Shown here in pieces: positions 1 through 11,840 of a stretch of DNA of 64,000 nucleotides (within the stretch, counting starts at the first letter, position 1; every line of letters begins with the position of its first letter). The stretch comes from Datisca glomerata (lineage: Eukaryota > Streptophyta > Magnoliopsida > Cucurbitales > Datiscaceae). The notes below the pieces were generated by a model. That model had not been told where the DNA came from. It made no database searches and saw only the letters and a list, made by a program, of their open reading frames with translations. The stretch lies in the NCBI GenBank assembly GCA_003255025.1, contig QANY01013350.1, positions 62,001-126,000 on the forward strand. Reading direction: 5' to 3'. A program made the position numbers and the translations under genes.

Positions 1-696
1 CCACAAACCTCCTCCATTTTCCAGACCATAAATCATGAAATCTGTACTACGTTGTTTAAATTTGGCATGGAAGAATTTCATATTCTTATCGCCAAGCTTC
101 AGCCAATCCATTCTAGATTTCTCCCGCCAATACCATTCCTCCTCTAACACCACAAATTCGAGCTCCTTTTTTGTTTTCCTGATTTGTCGCATGTCAGGAT
201 TGGAGGCACTATGTAGCCTTCATAATTCTTTTGAGAGTTCTTCGATTCGGTACTGGGAATTAACATTATTTTTCCTTCTCCATTGGATTAATTGGTGTCT
301 CGAGGATTTAATTTTTACCATGAGATGGTCCTCGGCAAAGGCCGAATACTGAGTATTCCATACTTGGTTCACCACAAGCCTGCAGCTATCATATTTTAAC
401 CAACGAAGATCCGATTTGAATCTTTGTCTGACCCGATTATTGGCGAGACTAGGATTGGTGTTCAGACCAAGAAGGTGATGATCCAATCATGGCATCACTA
501 TATGTTGAACTTCCGATTTGTTGTAATTCATGAACCAGTTACACGAACACAACATTTTGTCTTGTTTGCATTGAATCATTGCTACTTCTCTACGATTACA
601 CCAAGTAAACCGCTCGCCTAAGAAACCCAGATCCATGAGATTATATTCTCATATCAAGCTGCGTAGGAGTTCCCCATCATTGAAGCTAATCGGATT
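1..696 (-). pseudogene. LINE (L1-type) ORF2 relic: endonuclease C-terminus to pre-RT linker
   Basis: Read on the minus strand, this encodes the part of a plant LINE ORF2 that follows the endonuclease GDFN motif. From high to low coordinates it has a DLGF-G-FTW-type segment near 600-640, a DHHLLGLNT-like endonuclease end with RFKSDLRW near 400-490, and a pre-RT linker with W-x-SRMDWLKLGDKNMKFFHA-type residues near 25-130. ORF2 of this family nicks the target and reverse transcribes the LINE RNA. In-frame stops (near 650 and 490) show that it is dead. The reading runs off the left edge, so the reverse transcriptase probably lies outside the window. Its upstream part is displaced to 4,876 onwards by the Copia insertion at 702-4,870. 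Confidence 0.8.
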
Positions 697-701
697 ACCT
701 T
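697..701. repeat. Target-site duplication ACCTT, left copy
   Basis: The five bases immediately before the TG of the left LTR are ACCTT. The same five bases follow the CA end of the right LTR at 4871-4875. Five base pairs is the normal duplication for Ty1/Copia integrases. Confidence 0.9.
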
Positions 702-1011
702 TGTTGAAGAAAGAGAAGTAAAAGCTGCAGCCTCAGAAGGAAATCTTCATCATAGGCAAAAGAGGGAAGCAGAATAGAGACTTTCACCAAACACATTGGG
801 TGTTTAACCATTTCTGGTAAAAAATGATTTCAGGCTTCAAGTAGGCATCCGTTGGAAATCATAGGAGTTCATAGGCAACCGTTAGAATTATTTGTATATA
901 TACATCTTTCCTTGTTGTAAACAAGTAGCATTCTTTCAATAAGAAATAAGAACCAAAAGGCTCATCATTTTTCCTTTTAAGATCAGAACCAAAAGGTTCA
1001 TCATTTTTACA
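702..1011 (+). repeat. Copia 5' LTR (310 bp)
   Basis: Starts TGTTGAAG and ends TTTACA. It aligns end to end without gaps with 4561-4870. By eye I count about 24 mismatches (roughly 92% identity), mostly transitions. An AATAAG/AATAAA-like signal lies near the 3' part of both copies. Confidence 0.93.
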
Positions 1012-1025
1012 TGGTATCAAAGCAG
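1012..1025 (+). promoter_or_regulatory. Primer-binding site (initiator tRNA-Met type)
   Basis: TGGTATCAAAGCAG begins directly after the left LTR. Plant Copia elements typically carry TGGTATCAGAGC here, complementary to the 3' end of initiator tRNA-Met, so this is a one-base variant. Confidence 0.85.
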
Positions 1026-1046
1026 TGATTCTGAGAACAAACACAT

Positions 1047-1904
1047 ATGGCAGAACCATCAACCTCCGGCCAGTTTCACCACCATGACACCAATCCCAGA
1101 CTGACCTACATCCTACTCACTGACCACAACTACATACCATGCGCCAGGGCGGCTAGGGTGAGCCTAAAAGGAAGAGGCAGACTGGGTTTCGTGGACGGCA
1201 GTAAGCCAAAACCAGACCGAACTCAGAGGAATGGGACATCATGGACAGCCAGGTAATGACCTGGATAACTAATTCAATAGACCCAAAAATCAGTGAAATC
1301 TTTTGTTTTTGTGAAATAGGACAGGAACTCTGGGAAGAAATCCGGAGTAATTATTGTGAACAAAACAATTTCGCGCAAGTCTTTGAACTTAAATGAGAGA
1401 TCTCCCAAGCAAAATAGGGGGACAGATCAGTACCCGAGTTAACCGGGTTTTTAAATCTAAGTTCAAAGAACTTGAAACCCTAAGATCGTTGACCATTGAC
1501 CTGAAGGAACTCCAAGAGCGGGCTGAGCAGGATATGGTTTTCCATTTCTTGAAGGCTTTCGACTCAAGCTACGAAGCGTTCCGAGCTCAGATCTTGATGT
1601 CGACAAGGAAGCCAACTTTTTCCACGGTCTCAGCCATGGTTCAAAGAGAAGAAACCAGGCAGCGAGTAATGAGTACCAGAGATGACAAGGTGGAGGCACT
1701 AGCCATGGCGACCCACGGCTCCCTCTGAAACCCTAAACCTAAGGAAGGGGGAAGGCACCGTGGACAGCCAGGAGAGACGGTGAAATGCAGCCACTGCTGA
1801 AAGGAAGGGCACACCCACGACCAGTGTTGGAACCTACACCCTCATCTCCGGAAGAACCAGAGAAAGTTCCAGAACGAGCGAGGGAGCTGCGCGAAGAGTG
1901 ACGA
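1047..1904 (+). pseudogene. Copia gag relic
   Basis: Gag packages the retrotransposon RNA. At 1393-1728 the plus strand reads a recognisable Copia gag core: MRDLPSKIGGQ, LKELQERAEQD, then FLKAFDSSYEAFRAQILMS and a TFSTVSAMVQREETRQ segment. A shorter upstream piece at 1047-1256 holds the N-terminus in another frame. The frame is broken by stops and shifts near 1256, 1393 and 1728. A Cys-rich zinc-knuckle region is only a shadow (around 1785-1830). It cannot make a full Gag. Confidence 0.75.
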
Positions 1905-4560
1905 GTGAGGGGGCTCCGCGAAAACATTTCCCTTTTATACCGAGGGTTTCAGCGGAGCGGGTCACGGGTCGCGACCCGACCCAGACCGCAGAGCACACAT
2001 GAAGACGGACCCGGTTCGGGTAATGGGTATCGACCCGACCGAATGGAAGAAATGGACAAATCTAGATCCGTTAGAGCAGACCTGCACACAGACAACAACG
2101 TACAGATGGCTACACTACTCAAACAATTCGGAGAATTTTTGCGCGATACCTCAGGTTCATTTATTTGCAATACTGTCAATTATTTTTCTAAATCTACAAA
2201 TTTTTGTCATAACTTAGAACACTGGATAATAGACTCTAGTGCCTCTGACCACATGACTCATAACACAAAAAATCTACACAGTCTCACTAAATTAGAAAAA
2301 CCACAACACGTGACGGTAGCCAATGGAAATAAAGTTCCAATTTTTGGCATAGGGTCCACCACACTCTTCACAAAAACCATTAACAACGTAGTTTGTCTAC
2401 CCAATTTTAACTCCAATCTCATATCCGTCAGTAAAATAACCAAAGACTTAAACTGCAATGTTACTTTTTCACCTGACAAAGTAATTTTTCAGGATCAAGT
2501 CACCGAGAGGAAGATTGGTGAAGGGAAATTTAGAAACGGTCTGTACTACTTAGAAGATACCAAAAAAACATGTCTTTCCACCTCCAGTACAGTACAAAAA
2601 GACAAAATATTACATTGGAGATTCGGTCATCCCTCCGACAAAATCCTAAACAAATTATTTGGTTGTAATTCAGACTCTAGCAGTTGCTCAGTCTGCAAAC
2701 TCTCAAAACAAACTAGATTACCCTTTCCATTATCTAGTAGTACGACAAAACGATATTTTGAATTAATTCATTTTGATGTTTGGTGACCCGCCCCAGTTGA
2801 TTCATATAATAAATTCAAATATTTTGTTACATTTATTGATGATTTCTTTCGCACCACATGGTTATATATTTTGAAATCAAAAAATGAAGTCCTCAGTCGT
2901 TTTCAAGAGTTCAACAATTTAGTTGAAACTCAATTTGAAACAACCATAAAAATCTTTAGGTCTGACAATGGAACCGAGTATACTAACAACACCTTTTTTG
3001 AGTTTTTTAAACAAAAGGGTATACGACATCAAACCACCTGTATCCATATCCCAAATGGAGAAAGGCGATGAATGAAGAACTTCTAGCCTTGGAAAAAAAT
3101 GAAACTTGGGGCATAATCCCACTACCCAACGGAAAGAAACCTGTAGGATGTAAATGGGTCTACAAGACCAAATACAACAACAACGGCACTATCGAAAGAT
3201 ATAAAGCCCGATTAGTGGCCAATGGCTTTACTCAGGCATATGGAGTGGATTACCAGGAGACGTTCGCTCTAGTGGCAAAAATGAACACTATCTGAGTGTT
3301 ACTATTCGTTGCCACCAACCTCAGCTGGGAACTATATCAAATGGATGTAAAAAATGCATTCCTCCAAGGAAATCTGGAAGAAGAAGTATATATGTCCCTA
3401 CCTCCAGGACACGAGAAAGCAACGCACCCATCTCTGGTATGTAGATTAAAGAAGGCTATCTACGACCTGAAACAGTCACCAAGGGCATGGTATGGAAAAT
3501 TAAGCTCGTTTCTTTTAAAAATTAACTTTGTCAAAAGCTCGGCTGACTCATCTATGTTCGTCAAACACACGAACAACTCCACCACCATCGTTTTAGTCTA
3601 CGTAGATGACATTATCATCACCGGAAATAACCACGATGAAATATGAAGTGTTCAACAATTTCTAAAAGGAGAGTTTGATATTAAAGATCTAGGAAAATTG
3701 AAGTACTTCCTAGGGATAGAAATAGCTCACTCGAAAAAGGGATTGTTTCTATCTTAAAGAAAATATATCTTAGGCTTGTTAAAAGAAAAAGGCATGATAA
3801 GGGCAAAACCTGCTAGCACACCTATGGAAACCAACATGAAAATAGGACTGAATGATAGCAAACCAATAGTTGATATAGGCCAATATCATAAACTAGTAGA
3901 AAAACTAATTTATCTGACGGTTACAAGACCAGATATCACTTTTACAGTTAGCGTTATCAGTCAATTCATGCACGCACCCTGCACAAATCACCAAGTAGCT
4001 GTAGAAAAGATACTCAGATACCTTAAAGGAACACCCGGCCAAGGGATATGGATGAAGAGAAACGGGGCAAACTCCGTAGTTGGATACACTGATGCAGACT
4101 GGGCAGGTAGTTATGATAGAAAATCTACAACTGGCTTCTGTATTTTTGTAGGTGGAAATCTAGTAACCTGGAAGAGCAAGAAACAAACTGTTGTAGCAAG
4201 GTCAAGTGCAGAGGCAGAATACAGAGCCATGGCCTCCACTGCTAGTGAACTCACATGGATTAGACATATCCTTCAAGACATGAAAGTCGTGATAAGAAAA
4301 TCGATAGAGATGCACTGTGACAACCAAGCAGCACGTCATATTGCAATGAACCTCGTTTTCCACGAGAGAACCAAACACATTGAAGTGGATTGTCACTTCA
4401 TAAGAGAGAAGGTACAGACGGGAGAAATCACCATTCCCTTTGTACATAGTGAAGACCAGCTAGCCGACATCTTCACCAAAGCCCTTGACAAAAATAACCT
4501 CCAAAGAATACTTAACAAGTTTGGCTGGATCAACCTATACGAACCCAACTTGAGGGAGAG
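1905..4560 (+). pseudogene. Copia pol relic (protease, integrase, RT, RNase H)
   Basis: Domains follow Copia order. Protease is near 2220-2480 with WIIDSSASDHMTHN, where the usual catalytic DSG reads DSS. The pre-integrase zinc segment is near 2610-2740 (HWRFGHPS, CSVCKLSK). The integrase core is near 2760-3050 with DDFFRTTW and SDNGTEY. RT is at 3065-3760 with [19 protein letters not shown] and the catalytic YVDDIIITG. RNase H is at about 4080-4450 with DADWAG, SSAEAEYRA and the family end LADIFTKAL. In-frame stops occur at 2784, 3069, 3293, 3644 and about 3755. The integrase core is joined directly to the start of RT around 3045-3065, so the integrase C-terminus and linker are deleted. The RT active site is intact but the protein cannot be made whole. 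Confidence 0.9.
4546..4560 (+). promoter_or_regulatory. Polypurine tract
   Basis: ACTTGAGGGAGAG lies directly before the TGTTGAAG of the right LTR. This is the usual Copia plus-strand priming site, slightly eroded. Confidence 0.75.
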
Positions 4561-4870
4561 TGTTGAAGAAAGAGAAATAAAGGTTGCAGTCTCAGAAGGA
4601 AATCTTCATCATAGGCAAAAGAGGGAAGCAGAACAGAGACTTTCACCAAATACAGTGGGTATTTAACCATTTCTGGTAAAAAATGATTTCAGGCTTCAAG
4701 TAGGCATCCGTTGGAAATTATAGGAGTTCATAAGCAACCGTTAGAATTATTTGTATATATACATCATTCCTTATTGTAAACAGGTAACATTCTTTCAATA
4801 AAAAATCAGAACTAAAAGATTCATCATTTTTCATTTTAAGATCAGAACCAAAAGATTCACCATTTCAACA
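4561..4870 (+). repeat. Copia 3' LTR (310 bp)
   Basis: Starts TGTTGAAG, ends TTCAACA and has the same length as the left LTR. It is followed directly by ACCTT at 4871-4875. The pol reading frame runs about 100 bases into it before a stop near 4664. Confidence 0.93.
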
Positions 4871-4875
4871 ACCTT
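4871..4875. repeat. Target-site duplication ACCTT, right copy
   Basis: Identical to the five bases at 697-701. The pair marks the staggered cut made when the Copia element entered the LINE. Confidence 0.9.
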
Positions 4876-5990
4876 CTTCATTGAAATCCCCCGCCAACAA
4901 CACAGAAATCCCCCGCCAACAACACAGGCAATTAACACAGGTAAGAATATAGGGGATGAGCTTCCCAATTCCAAGTGGGACCCAGTGCCAGCTTGCTCCT
5001 TCTCCCTAGAATGTTGTAGAACGACCTTTCCGGCCACTGCTCCTCTGTTGCCGGCGGTTACGCTCGACAACTACTCTCCGCCATTGATGGATGTAGCTCC
5101 TTTATTCTTATTCTGTATGTAGCTGGGTCAGTGAAAGATTCTTCTGAGTCCTGCGATATAATAGGTCCCCCTCGTGAATCTTTAATGAACTTCCGCCTAC
5201 CGGAGCAAGCTTTGAGTTCTTCTCCATACCTGAATAAGAGTTCTTTCCCATCTTTTTGGTTTGATCGGAGTTGATGGCATGTTTCTTCTTCGTGTCCTAT
5301 ATGGCCAAAGAAAGCACAAAACCTGGGCAACCGTTCATAACGATAATATACCCATATCGAATGTCCTTCATTGGAGATGATCCTGCCCGTTTTAATTGGC
5401 TGGGTAACGTCCATTTCCACCCGGACTCTGAAGTAACGTCTCTGTTCTACCCCATTAGAGGGTCTTCCTTTTTCAACTCTGATAACCTGACCTAAATGTT
5501 CACATATTTTCCCTACAGTTTTCTCACCTCGAAAATCCAGTGGGAGGTCATGCACTTGGACCCAAAATTTGCATAGTTTGATATTGAGGGAAGCCAGTTG
5601 GATGTTTTTGTTCCATGGGGTAAGGAGCATTAGGTTGCCCTCCACCAACCATGGGTCACATTCCTGAACAAATTCCATCTCTGATTCGTTTGTAAAACTA
5701 TTTGAAACAAATTATCTTTAATTTCCATGAAGCGTACCGGGTGCTTGAGTTTCCATGCTGAACACAAAGTTTCCTTAAGTGCTAGTCTGTTAAAATTTTT
5801 GGTGGTGAATAGGGTGCCCAGAAGGCTATTTTCGCAATCCTACCTTTCCTGTATCTTCATTTGATCACTGACACGGACTATCTTTCTTCCTCTGTAATTC
5901 AGAACTTCACTATGAGGTCCACAAGTTCTCTGTCTGGTAGTAAGCTATCCTCTTGGTTGACTTCGACTTCTAGACAGGGGTAATCTTTGC
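4876..5990 (-). pseudogene. LINE ORF1 relic (DUF4283 plus zinc knuckle) and start of endonuclease
   Basis: ORF1 of plant LINEs is an RNA-binding protein with a DUF4283 domain and a CX2CX4HX4C zinc knuckle. On the minus strand, 5680-5830 reads a DUF4283 N-terminal half (NFNRLALKETLCSAWKL, MEIKDNLF). The next half is in another frame from 5678 (DPWLVEGNLMLL, FWVQVHDLPL), so there is a frameshift near 5640-5680. The knuckle appears as CAFFGHIGHEEETC: the second cysteine is replaced, so zinc binding is probably lost. Only about 190 bp separate ORF1 from the GDFN motif, too little for the usual start of the endonuclease, which implies a deletion. It belongs with the fragment at 1-696. Confidence 0.8.
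4883..4926. repeat. 22-bp tandem duplication over the LINE endonuclease GDFN motif
   Basis: Two adjacent identical 22-bp units start at 4883 and 4905. On the minus strand the unit nearest the Copia element reads LAGDFNE, the Mg-binding asparagine motif of LINE endonucleases. The duplication is not a multiple of three, so it shifts the frame. Confidence 0.85.
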
Positions 5991-6047
5991 GAGCGTTGTT
6001 AATTGAAAGATTATGCTTGCCTTGATCTAACGATCGACCTTGGTGAG

Positions 6048-6126
6048 CAACGAGTTCTCCTATTTCCGAAAGAAACGGGAACGCAACGTGTTCTCCTATT
6101 TTCGAAAGAAACGGGAACGCAACGTG
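6048..6126. repeat. 36-bp tandem repeat, about 2.2 copies
   Basis: A unit beginning CAACGAGTTCTCC starts at 6048, recurs at 6084 as CAACGTGTTCTCC, and a third start (CAACGTG) appears at 6120. It is a simple direct repeat. The open frames across it (6003-6222) are repeat-driven and show no known protein. Confidence 0.85.
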
Positions 6127-6289
6127 TGTTGTACATGGGTATTGACTACCGCCTCCTACAAGTCTACCACGAGTTGTCTTCCAGGATGTGTATTGGAGAC
6201 GTCATCTAGGCTCCACTGCTAGGAGTAGAGATGACACAATATATGTGTTGGTAAGTATTTCACGAGTTTAAAATATTATAATTGGATAT

Positions 6290-7100
6290 GAATTTTTTTA
6301 GATCGGTAATTTTTTATTCATTATAAATAAATAGGGTATAAGTAATATCCAATATTCAATGGGTACCTATTTATTTTAAAAAATTATACGTCCACTCCCC
6401 AGGTAACCTTGATTAAGGGCATTTTTTTCATTTTCGACGATTCTCTTAAAGACGACAATATATAATGAAAATTGTGATGTAGTTTCTGTTTTCACTCATA
6501 ATTAACAATTGGATTATATCAATTTTATAATTTTTAATCGAACTAAATTGAATACTCGAATTAAAATTTATAAATTTTATAATCGAATCAAACCATAATT
6601 TAACAATGCTACAATCGAATAACACTTTCATTAATTTTATAATAAAATGTAAATGGAATTTTTTTATCCAAACTAAATTGTATCTCAGTTTTATAATAAA
6701 AAAATTAAACTTAAATTTATCAAGTTTACGATAAAACCAAACTGAATCGTCAATTTTATAATCGAATAATCAATAGTAAAATTAATCAATTTTATAATCG
6801 AACCAAATTAGAATTCATCAATTTTATCATCAAACCAAACAGAATCATTAATTGAATAACCAAAACTAAAATCCTTCAATTATAGTCGAACCCAACCAAA
6901 GTTCATCAATGAATAACACTAAATTCATTAATTTTATAATAAAATGAAACTGAAATTCATCAATTTTACAGTCAAATCAAATCAAAGTAAATCATCAATT
7001 TTATAATCGAATAATCAAACTATAGTTCATTAATTTATAATAGAACTAAATTGGATTGTCAATTTTATAATCGAATAATCATTTGAGCATCAACTCAGAC
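6290..7100. repeat. AT-rich degenerate minisatellite
   Basis: About 0.8 kb of very AT-rich DNA. From about 6,480 the core TCAATTTTATAATCGAA recurs at irregular spacing, joined by short linkers such as ACCAAACTGAAT. I see more than ten recognisable copies of the core or close variants. No coding signal. Confidence 0.75.
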
Positions 7101-10100
7101 TCGCTCATAATAAGAATTTCTATAATGCTGTAAGAATCCTCTTCTTCATCAATATACAAGTACATATTGGGTACCTATTAGGATGTCCATATCTTAATGG
7201 ATATTACCTATACCGACTCATTTAATTTAATATGAGTATGAGTAGTAAAAATTTAATATAAATATACTCATATCCTACTCAAATCCACCCATTGTCATCT
7301 CTAACTAGGAGTCATCTCTGGGCTCCATAGCGAGACCTCCCTCAGACTCCATGGCTAAGTTGTTCTCCAGCATCTATGCATGTACAGTGTCCTTCGTGAG
7401 GAAATTGCTGCAGAAATTCACCTGACATATGAAGCTGCCCTCCCAGTACCCAAATTGGGGCTTGACGTCCAAAAGATCATTTTGTAGTATCGTGTGCAAG
7501 CCACCTTTTGCAAGCACAAGCGAGAGATATTGAATGATATTGTTATATCTTGGTCAAGATTTCAATCATATCGCTTTGGCACACATGTTATATTAAATTC
7601 ATTCTTGTATTTCAATCAAGTCAATTGTCTAAGACTTGGATGAAACTTTGTTGCTTGTGAACATTTTCGGACTGTAGCCTACTAGAATTAGGACGAGGTT
7701 ACGTCCTATTAGAAAATATGTGTGTTTTTCAGTATGGTCAATTTAAAAGTTATAAATATGTTAATTTCTCATCTTAAAATGGGAGATCGTTCTAAGAATC
7801 TTTTGGAGTGGTTTGGAGAATGGTATTTTCATGTCTCCTCGGTATAGCTCACTCTCTAAATTCTTCCCAATATCTTACTGGCATACTCACCCGTGACACG
7901 TCCATGGTGATCAGACACACGTGAGATTATCTCATTTGTTTCAATGCAACTAACAAAAAGGGTTATGATTAATTACCACGTAACTAGTCAATAGATTTAT
8001 TTATAATTGATTTTCTGCATGTTACCTACAAATAATATCGCTCCCTCACATTTACGTTAATCATGCATTTTGACCTCCACTAACCCCATTACATCATAGC
8101 ATTTTGTCATCAGCTACAGGCTAACCTTAGTGGCCGTCGTATACGTAGGTTTCATCTCCACGTTCTCTGGCAATCTGTATTCTATTGATAGACTATACTA
8201 CTTCCCTTCAACCCATTTCCCCTCTACATATTCCTTACCAAGGTTTTTTAGAAATTGCAATAGATGGGCTATTTTTTGTTGTTTTAGAGAGTGGCCCAAA
8301 ATTGGCCAAATTTTGATAGGCCAGGTTTAACTTGATTTATGTTGTTACTATTATAGTATTTATCAAAACTAGCTTTTCGAAAAACAAATTGACATTAGAC
8401 AAAAAACTCTTTTTGCAAAAAAAGTGCCAGAGAATTACATATAGATAGTATATATGATATATATTGTATGTGTCAAATATATTATATATACAATATATAT
8501 TATATTGACATTTTATTTTCTTAAAAAATCTATGATTTTTAAAATATATATGTTATATATTTAGTATATTTTTGGTATGTATTTAATTAGTATATTTAAT
8601 ATTAGTTAAGTTTTGTGATAATAAGAATAGTAGATGATATTTTTCATTATTTATTATATGTAATGTAATATGTTCTGTAATAAATGTAATTATATGATTA
8701 TTTCTTGAAATCTTAAATTTTATTAACACTAAATTCATACAAACATATTCATAATCTCACATAAAAAGAGATACACACATGTTATTCAATACATGATTGT
8801 TTTGATATGTGAGACGATAATGATAAGTAGGGTGGATATCTAGATCTAGTAATCAGCTAAAACATTAATTGATATATTAAATTAATTAATTGGATAATTC
8901 AATTAACAAAAATAATAATTAATCAATTGATTAGTTTTATTGTTGGAGAAAATTGGGTAAATGGGGAAAGAGAGAATGTGCTGGGTGAGAGGAGCGTGGG
9001 GGATGGGAGCAGAGTGGGTTGGGCGGGGAGGGCTGGGAGGTCGGAAGTTGGAGAGGGGAGGGGGTGTTCGGGTTGGGTGGCAGCAGACTAGACTGGAGAA
9101 TGAGAGCTTAAAAGTTTAGTGGCTATTTTTTATGATAGTTTGCGACTGAGTAATTTTTTACATTTTTTTATTTGAATTGATTTGTTTCTGATGAAAGCCC
9201 GTACTACTATCTCCTTATAACAGGAAAATTCAGTCTTCTTTCTTATAACAAATTGCAGCTCGCGACAACAAATGAGAAGAAACTCGTCTTTGCGTGTTCC
9301 TCATGGTGTTAACTTTCCTCGCGATTGCCTTGCTGATTCATAATTTTTGGTTCGATTCTTAAAGACACGGTTCCACTCTTAAAGACACGTAGATTGCGTA
9401 AGTGTTACTATAAAGTTTTCATCACATTATTTCTCTAAGCTTATTGTTTCTCGAATTTTCAGGTTGTTCTTTTGCCTTTTCTTCAATTTATCTTCATTGA
9501 TTTTCGTTCAACTATACGATAATCATTGAGGAAGAAGACTCCATAACAATGTGTGATAATGTGGTTGATTATGTACAATTAATTACAGTTGAATCATCTC
9601 TGTTTTGTTTATGGCAAAACAAAGGTTCTCTAAGTTTTTTTTATTCAAATGTTCTTTGTTTGATTGCATATTTTTTCATCTTGTGCAATATTGATTTGTT
9701 TGAAGTTTTGGAGATTGGATAGTAACTGTTGGTTGCTCTTTTACTCTAGGTATAATTCTGTCAGTGTTCGTCAATTTTTTTCAGGTCAACAAATTTTGGT
9801 AGTTCATGGTTGTTGTTTACATAGTATATAATTATTTGTATATAGTCGGTGGCCTTCGTGATTGTTATTACCCTTTTGTTTTCATATTTTTTAATACCAG
9901 ATGATCAATATTATTCCACTAGTTCTTTGTTATGATAGAATGTGGGATGAATAGAGAACTTATGTTGACTAAAACTAAAGTCATTATTGATTGGTAAAGA
10001 TGCATCTCATGTTAATGTAATCTTATGTGTGTGCAACACTTCCAAAGAGAAATTGATTGTCATCCATAATTCTCAAAGTATTACGAGAAAAGTGAACTTG

Positions 10101-10499
10101 AAGTTACTTAATTATATATCATTTGTTCATCGTACTAGTAATGAATATGAATGAATTGTAGTCAATGATTTCAAATATGAGAAGATTATATCTTCATATG
10201 AAAGATGTTCTTCCAATAGGCCAAAGAATAAAAGAGTTTTGTCGATTGTGAAACAAAATTTAAAATTAGATGTAGAAAATCATGGTGTTTTTGGAAATAA
10301 GAAGAAGACGTAAAAATCCGCAAAAGATAATGATAGTGGTTCCCAAAAAAGGATACATATGGTAAGAGATGTTAAGTAATGTTGATTTTCATTAGCCGAT
10401 TATATGAGGTTTTTCTTATTAAAGTTTAGTAGAGAAATTGCCTTTGTTAGCTGGATTTGATGCTATATAACTAAACTTATGTTTAGATTTTTTATGTAT
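7101..10499. other. Intergenic DNA without recognised genes
   Basis: AT-rich non-coding sequence. It holds a TA-rich stretch at about 8,430-8,600 and a G-rich, GGGGAGG-like patch at about 8,960-9,080. The only frame of note, at 8130-8330, is short with no recognised domain. I see no transposon ends I would defend. Confidence 0.6.
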
Positions 10500-11583
10500 G
10501 GTTATTAACTATACACACAAACAAATGACATTTTAAACGACATTAAACCCTAAGATAATGCTTCTACAAGTGTCATCTATTACACTGACATAGAATGTGG
10601 AGCACGTAAGATGACATTTTTAAACGCCATAAAAAACTCTTTCCAAAATACCAAAACTGTAATATTTTGGTAACATTATATGAAGCTTTGTGAAAAAAAA
10701 TGTCAACTTTTCTAAAATCAAAAGATGACAAAGATGACGTTTTTCTCAAAAAGTCATCTTCGTTTCAATGATGTTTTGATATTAAATCATCAATTTTGTC
10801 ATGTTAGCCATTTTATAATATAAATCATTCGTTTCACGCAAATAAATTGAAACCAAATGTGCAAAGATAATTTTATTACGCACAATGAATAATAAAATAC
10901 AAATCGTATCAACAACAATTCTAGGTTGTTGTTCTAAGAATACTAGGCAATTGTTCTCAGTGAAAAAATATACTACCGAAGTAAAAAGAAAAAAAATGTT
11001 CATACTAACAAGATTGTAGTCAGACCCTAAACTAAACTAAAAGCAGAAAATGATCGACATCCTATAAAATATATGTCCATACTACTAAGATTTAATAATC
11101 TTGTATTCCATATTGAAGCTTAATCCGCAAATTCTTGAGTGTCTGCTTTGACCTGTCATCAATGGAATCACATAATATGTAAGAAATGAATCGAACATAA
11201 TAATCACTAAAACATGAATAAATAATATGAGTGATAATTATAATCTCTTGAACCAAAATAATTAAGAAGGGACGACAATGTTAATGATGATATCACAATC
11301 CCAGTACAAGATGGTGATCAAAAAAAGAAAAAGAAACTTTTATGATCATTTTTTGAGACTACAACAAGCAAAAGCAAGTGATTTGTGACTAAAAATTGAT
11401 TGTAGTCACCATGAATAGGATCAATTATGAAAGCCAATGAAAAATAAATCAAAAACTGATATATATATATATATATATATATGTCCAATGGACAAGTTTA
11501 TTAGCATTGTAGTAATGATTTATATTCTTATAGTATATAGTTACTTACACACATGTTGAAACAATAATACAATTATCGTGAAG
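10500..11583. other. AT-rich intergenic DNA with GACATTTT-like subrepeats
   Basis: Between 10,520 and 10,780 short motifs such as GACATTTT, AACGACAT and GATGACGTTTTT recur in both orientations. This resembles the subterminal region of a DNA transposon, but I cannot place a terminus. A dinucleotide (AT)n run lies at 11,459-11,482. No gene seen. Confidence 0.45.
11459..11482. repeat. (AT)n microsatellite
   Basis: About twelve uninterrupted AT units lie just upstream of the CACTA element. Confidence 0.9.
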
Positions 11584-11639
11584 TACTACTACAAAATTGA
11601 TTTTTATTGAAGGAAAATTTCTGTCATTAAAAATTATAG

Positions 11640-11840
11640 ACGACGGATGACGAACCATCAAATTCACGATGAGTAATCTAGCAACTACCGTGGATTTAAG
11701 ACAACGGTGGATGGAATACCCATAGTGAATTAGGTAGGGGACGACGGTTGTTCTCAAGCTTTATCGGCGCGGTGGATACACTAAGCGTCGTGAATTAAAA
11801 TCCATTTTTTATGATGGTTTTCTACCAACCATCATCGTAA
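11640..11840. repeat. CACTA left subterminal repeat region
   Basis: Short motifs ACGACGG, ACAACGGTGG and CGTCGTGAATT recur in both orientations within 250 bp of the left end. In En/Spm the subterminal repeats are binding sites for the TNPA protein; here that role is inferred. Confidence 0.65.

Larger units (their letters stand above)
702..4870 (+). mobile_element. Ty1/Copia LTR retrotransposon, complete ends, decayed interior
   Basis: A 4,169-bp element with two 310-bp LTRs (TG...CA), a primer-binding site right after the left LTR, a polypurine tract right before the right LTR, and the 5-bp duplication ACCTT. Gag, protease, integrase, reverse transcriptase and RNase H appear in Copia order (integrase before RT) on the plus strand. 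The interior is short for the superfamily because the integrase C-terminus and the linker to RT are missing. Several in-frame stops interrupt pol. It sits in opposite orientation inside a LINE. Confidence 0.95.
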
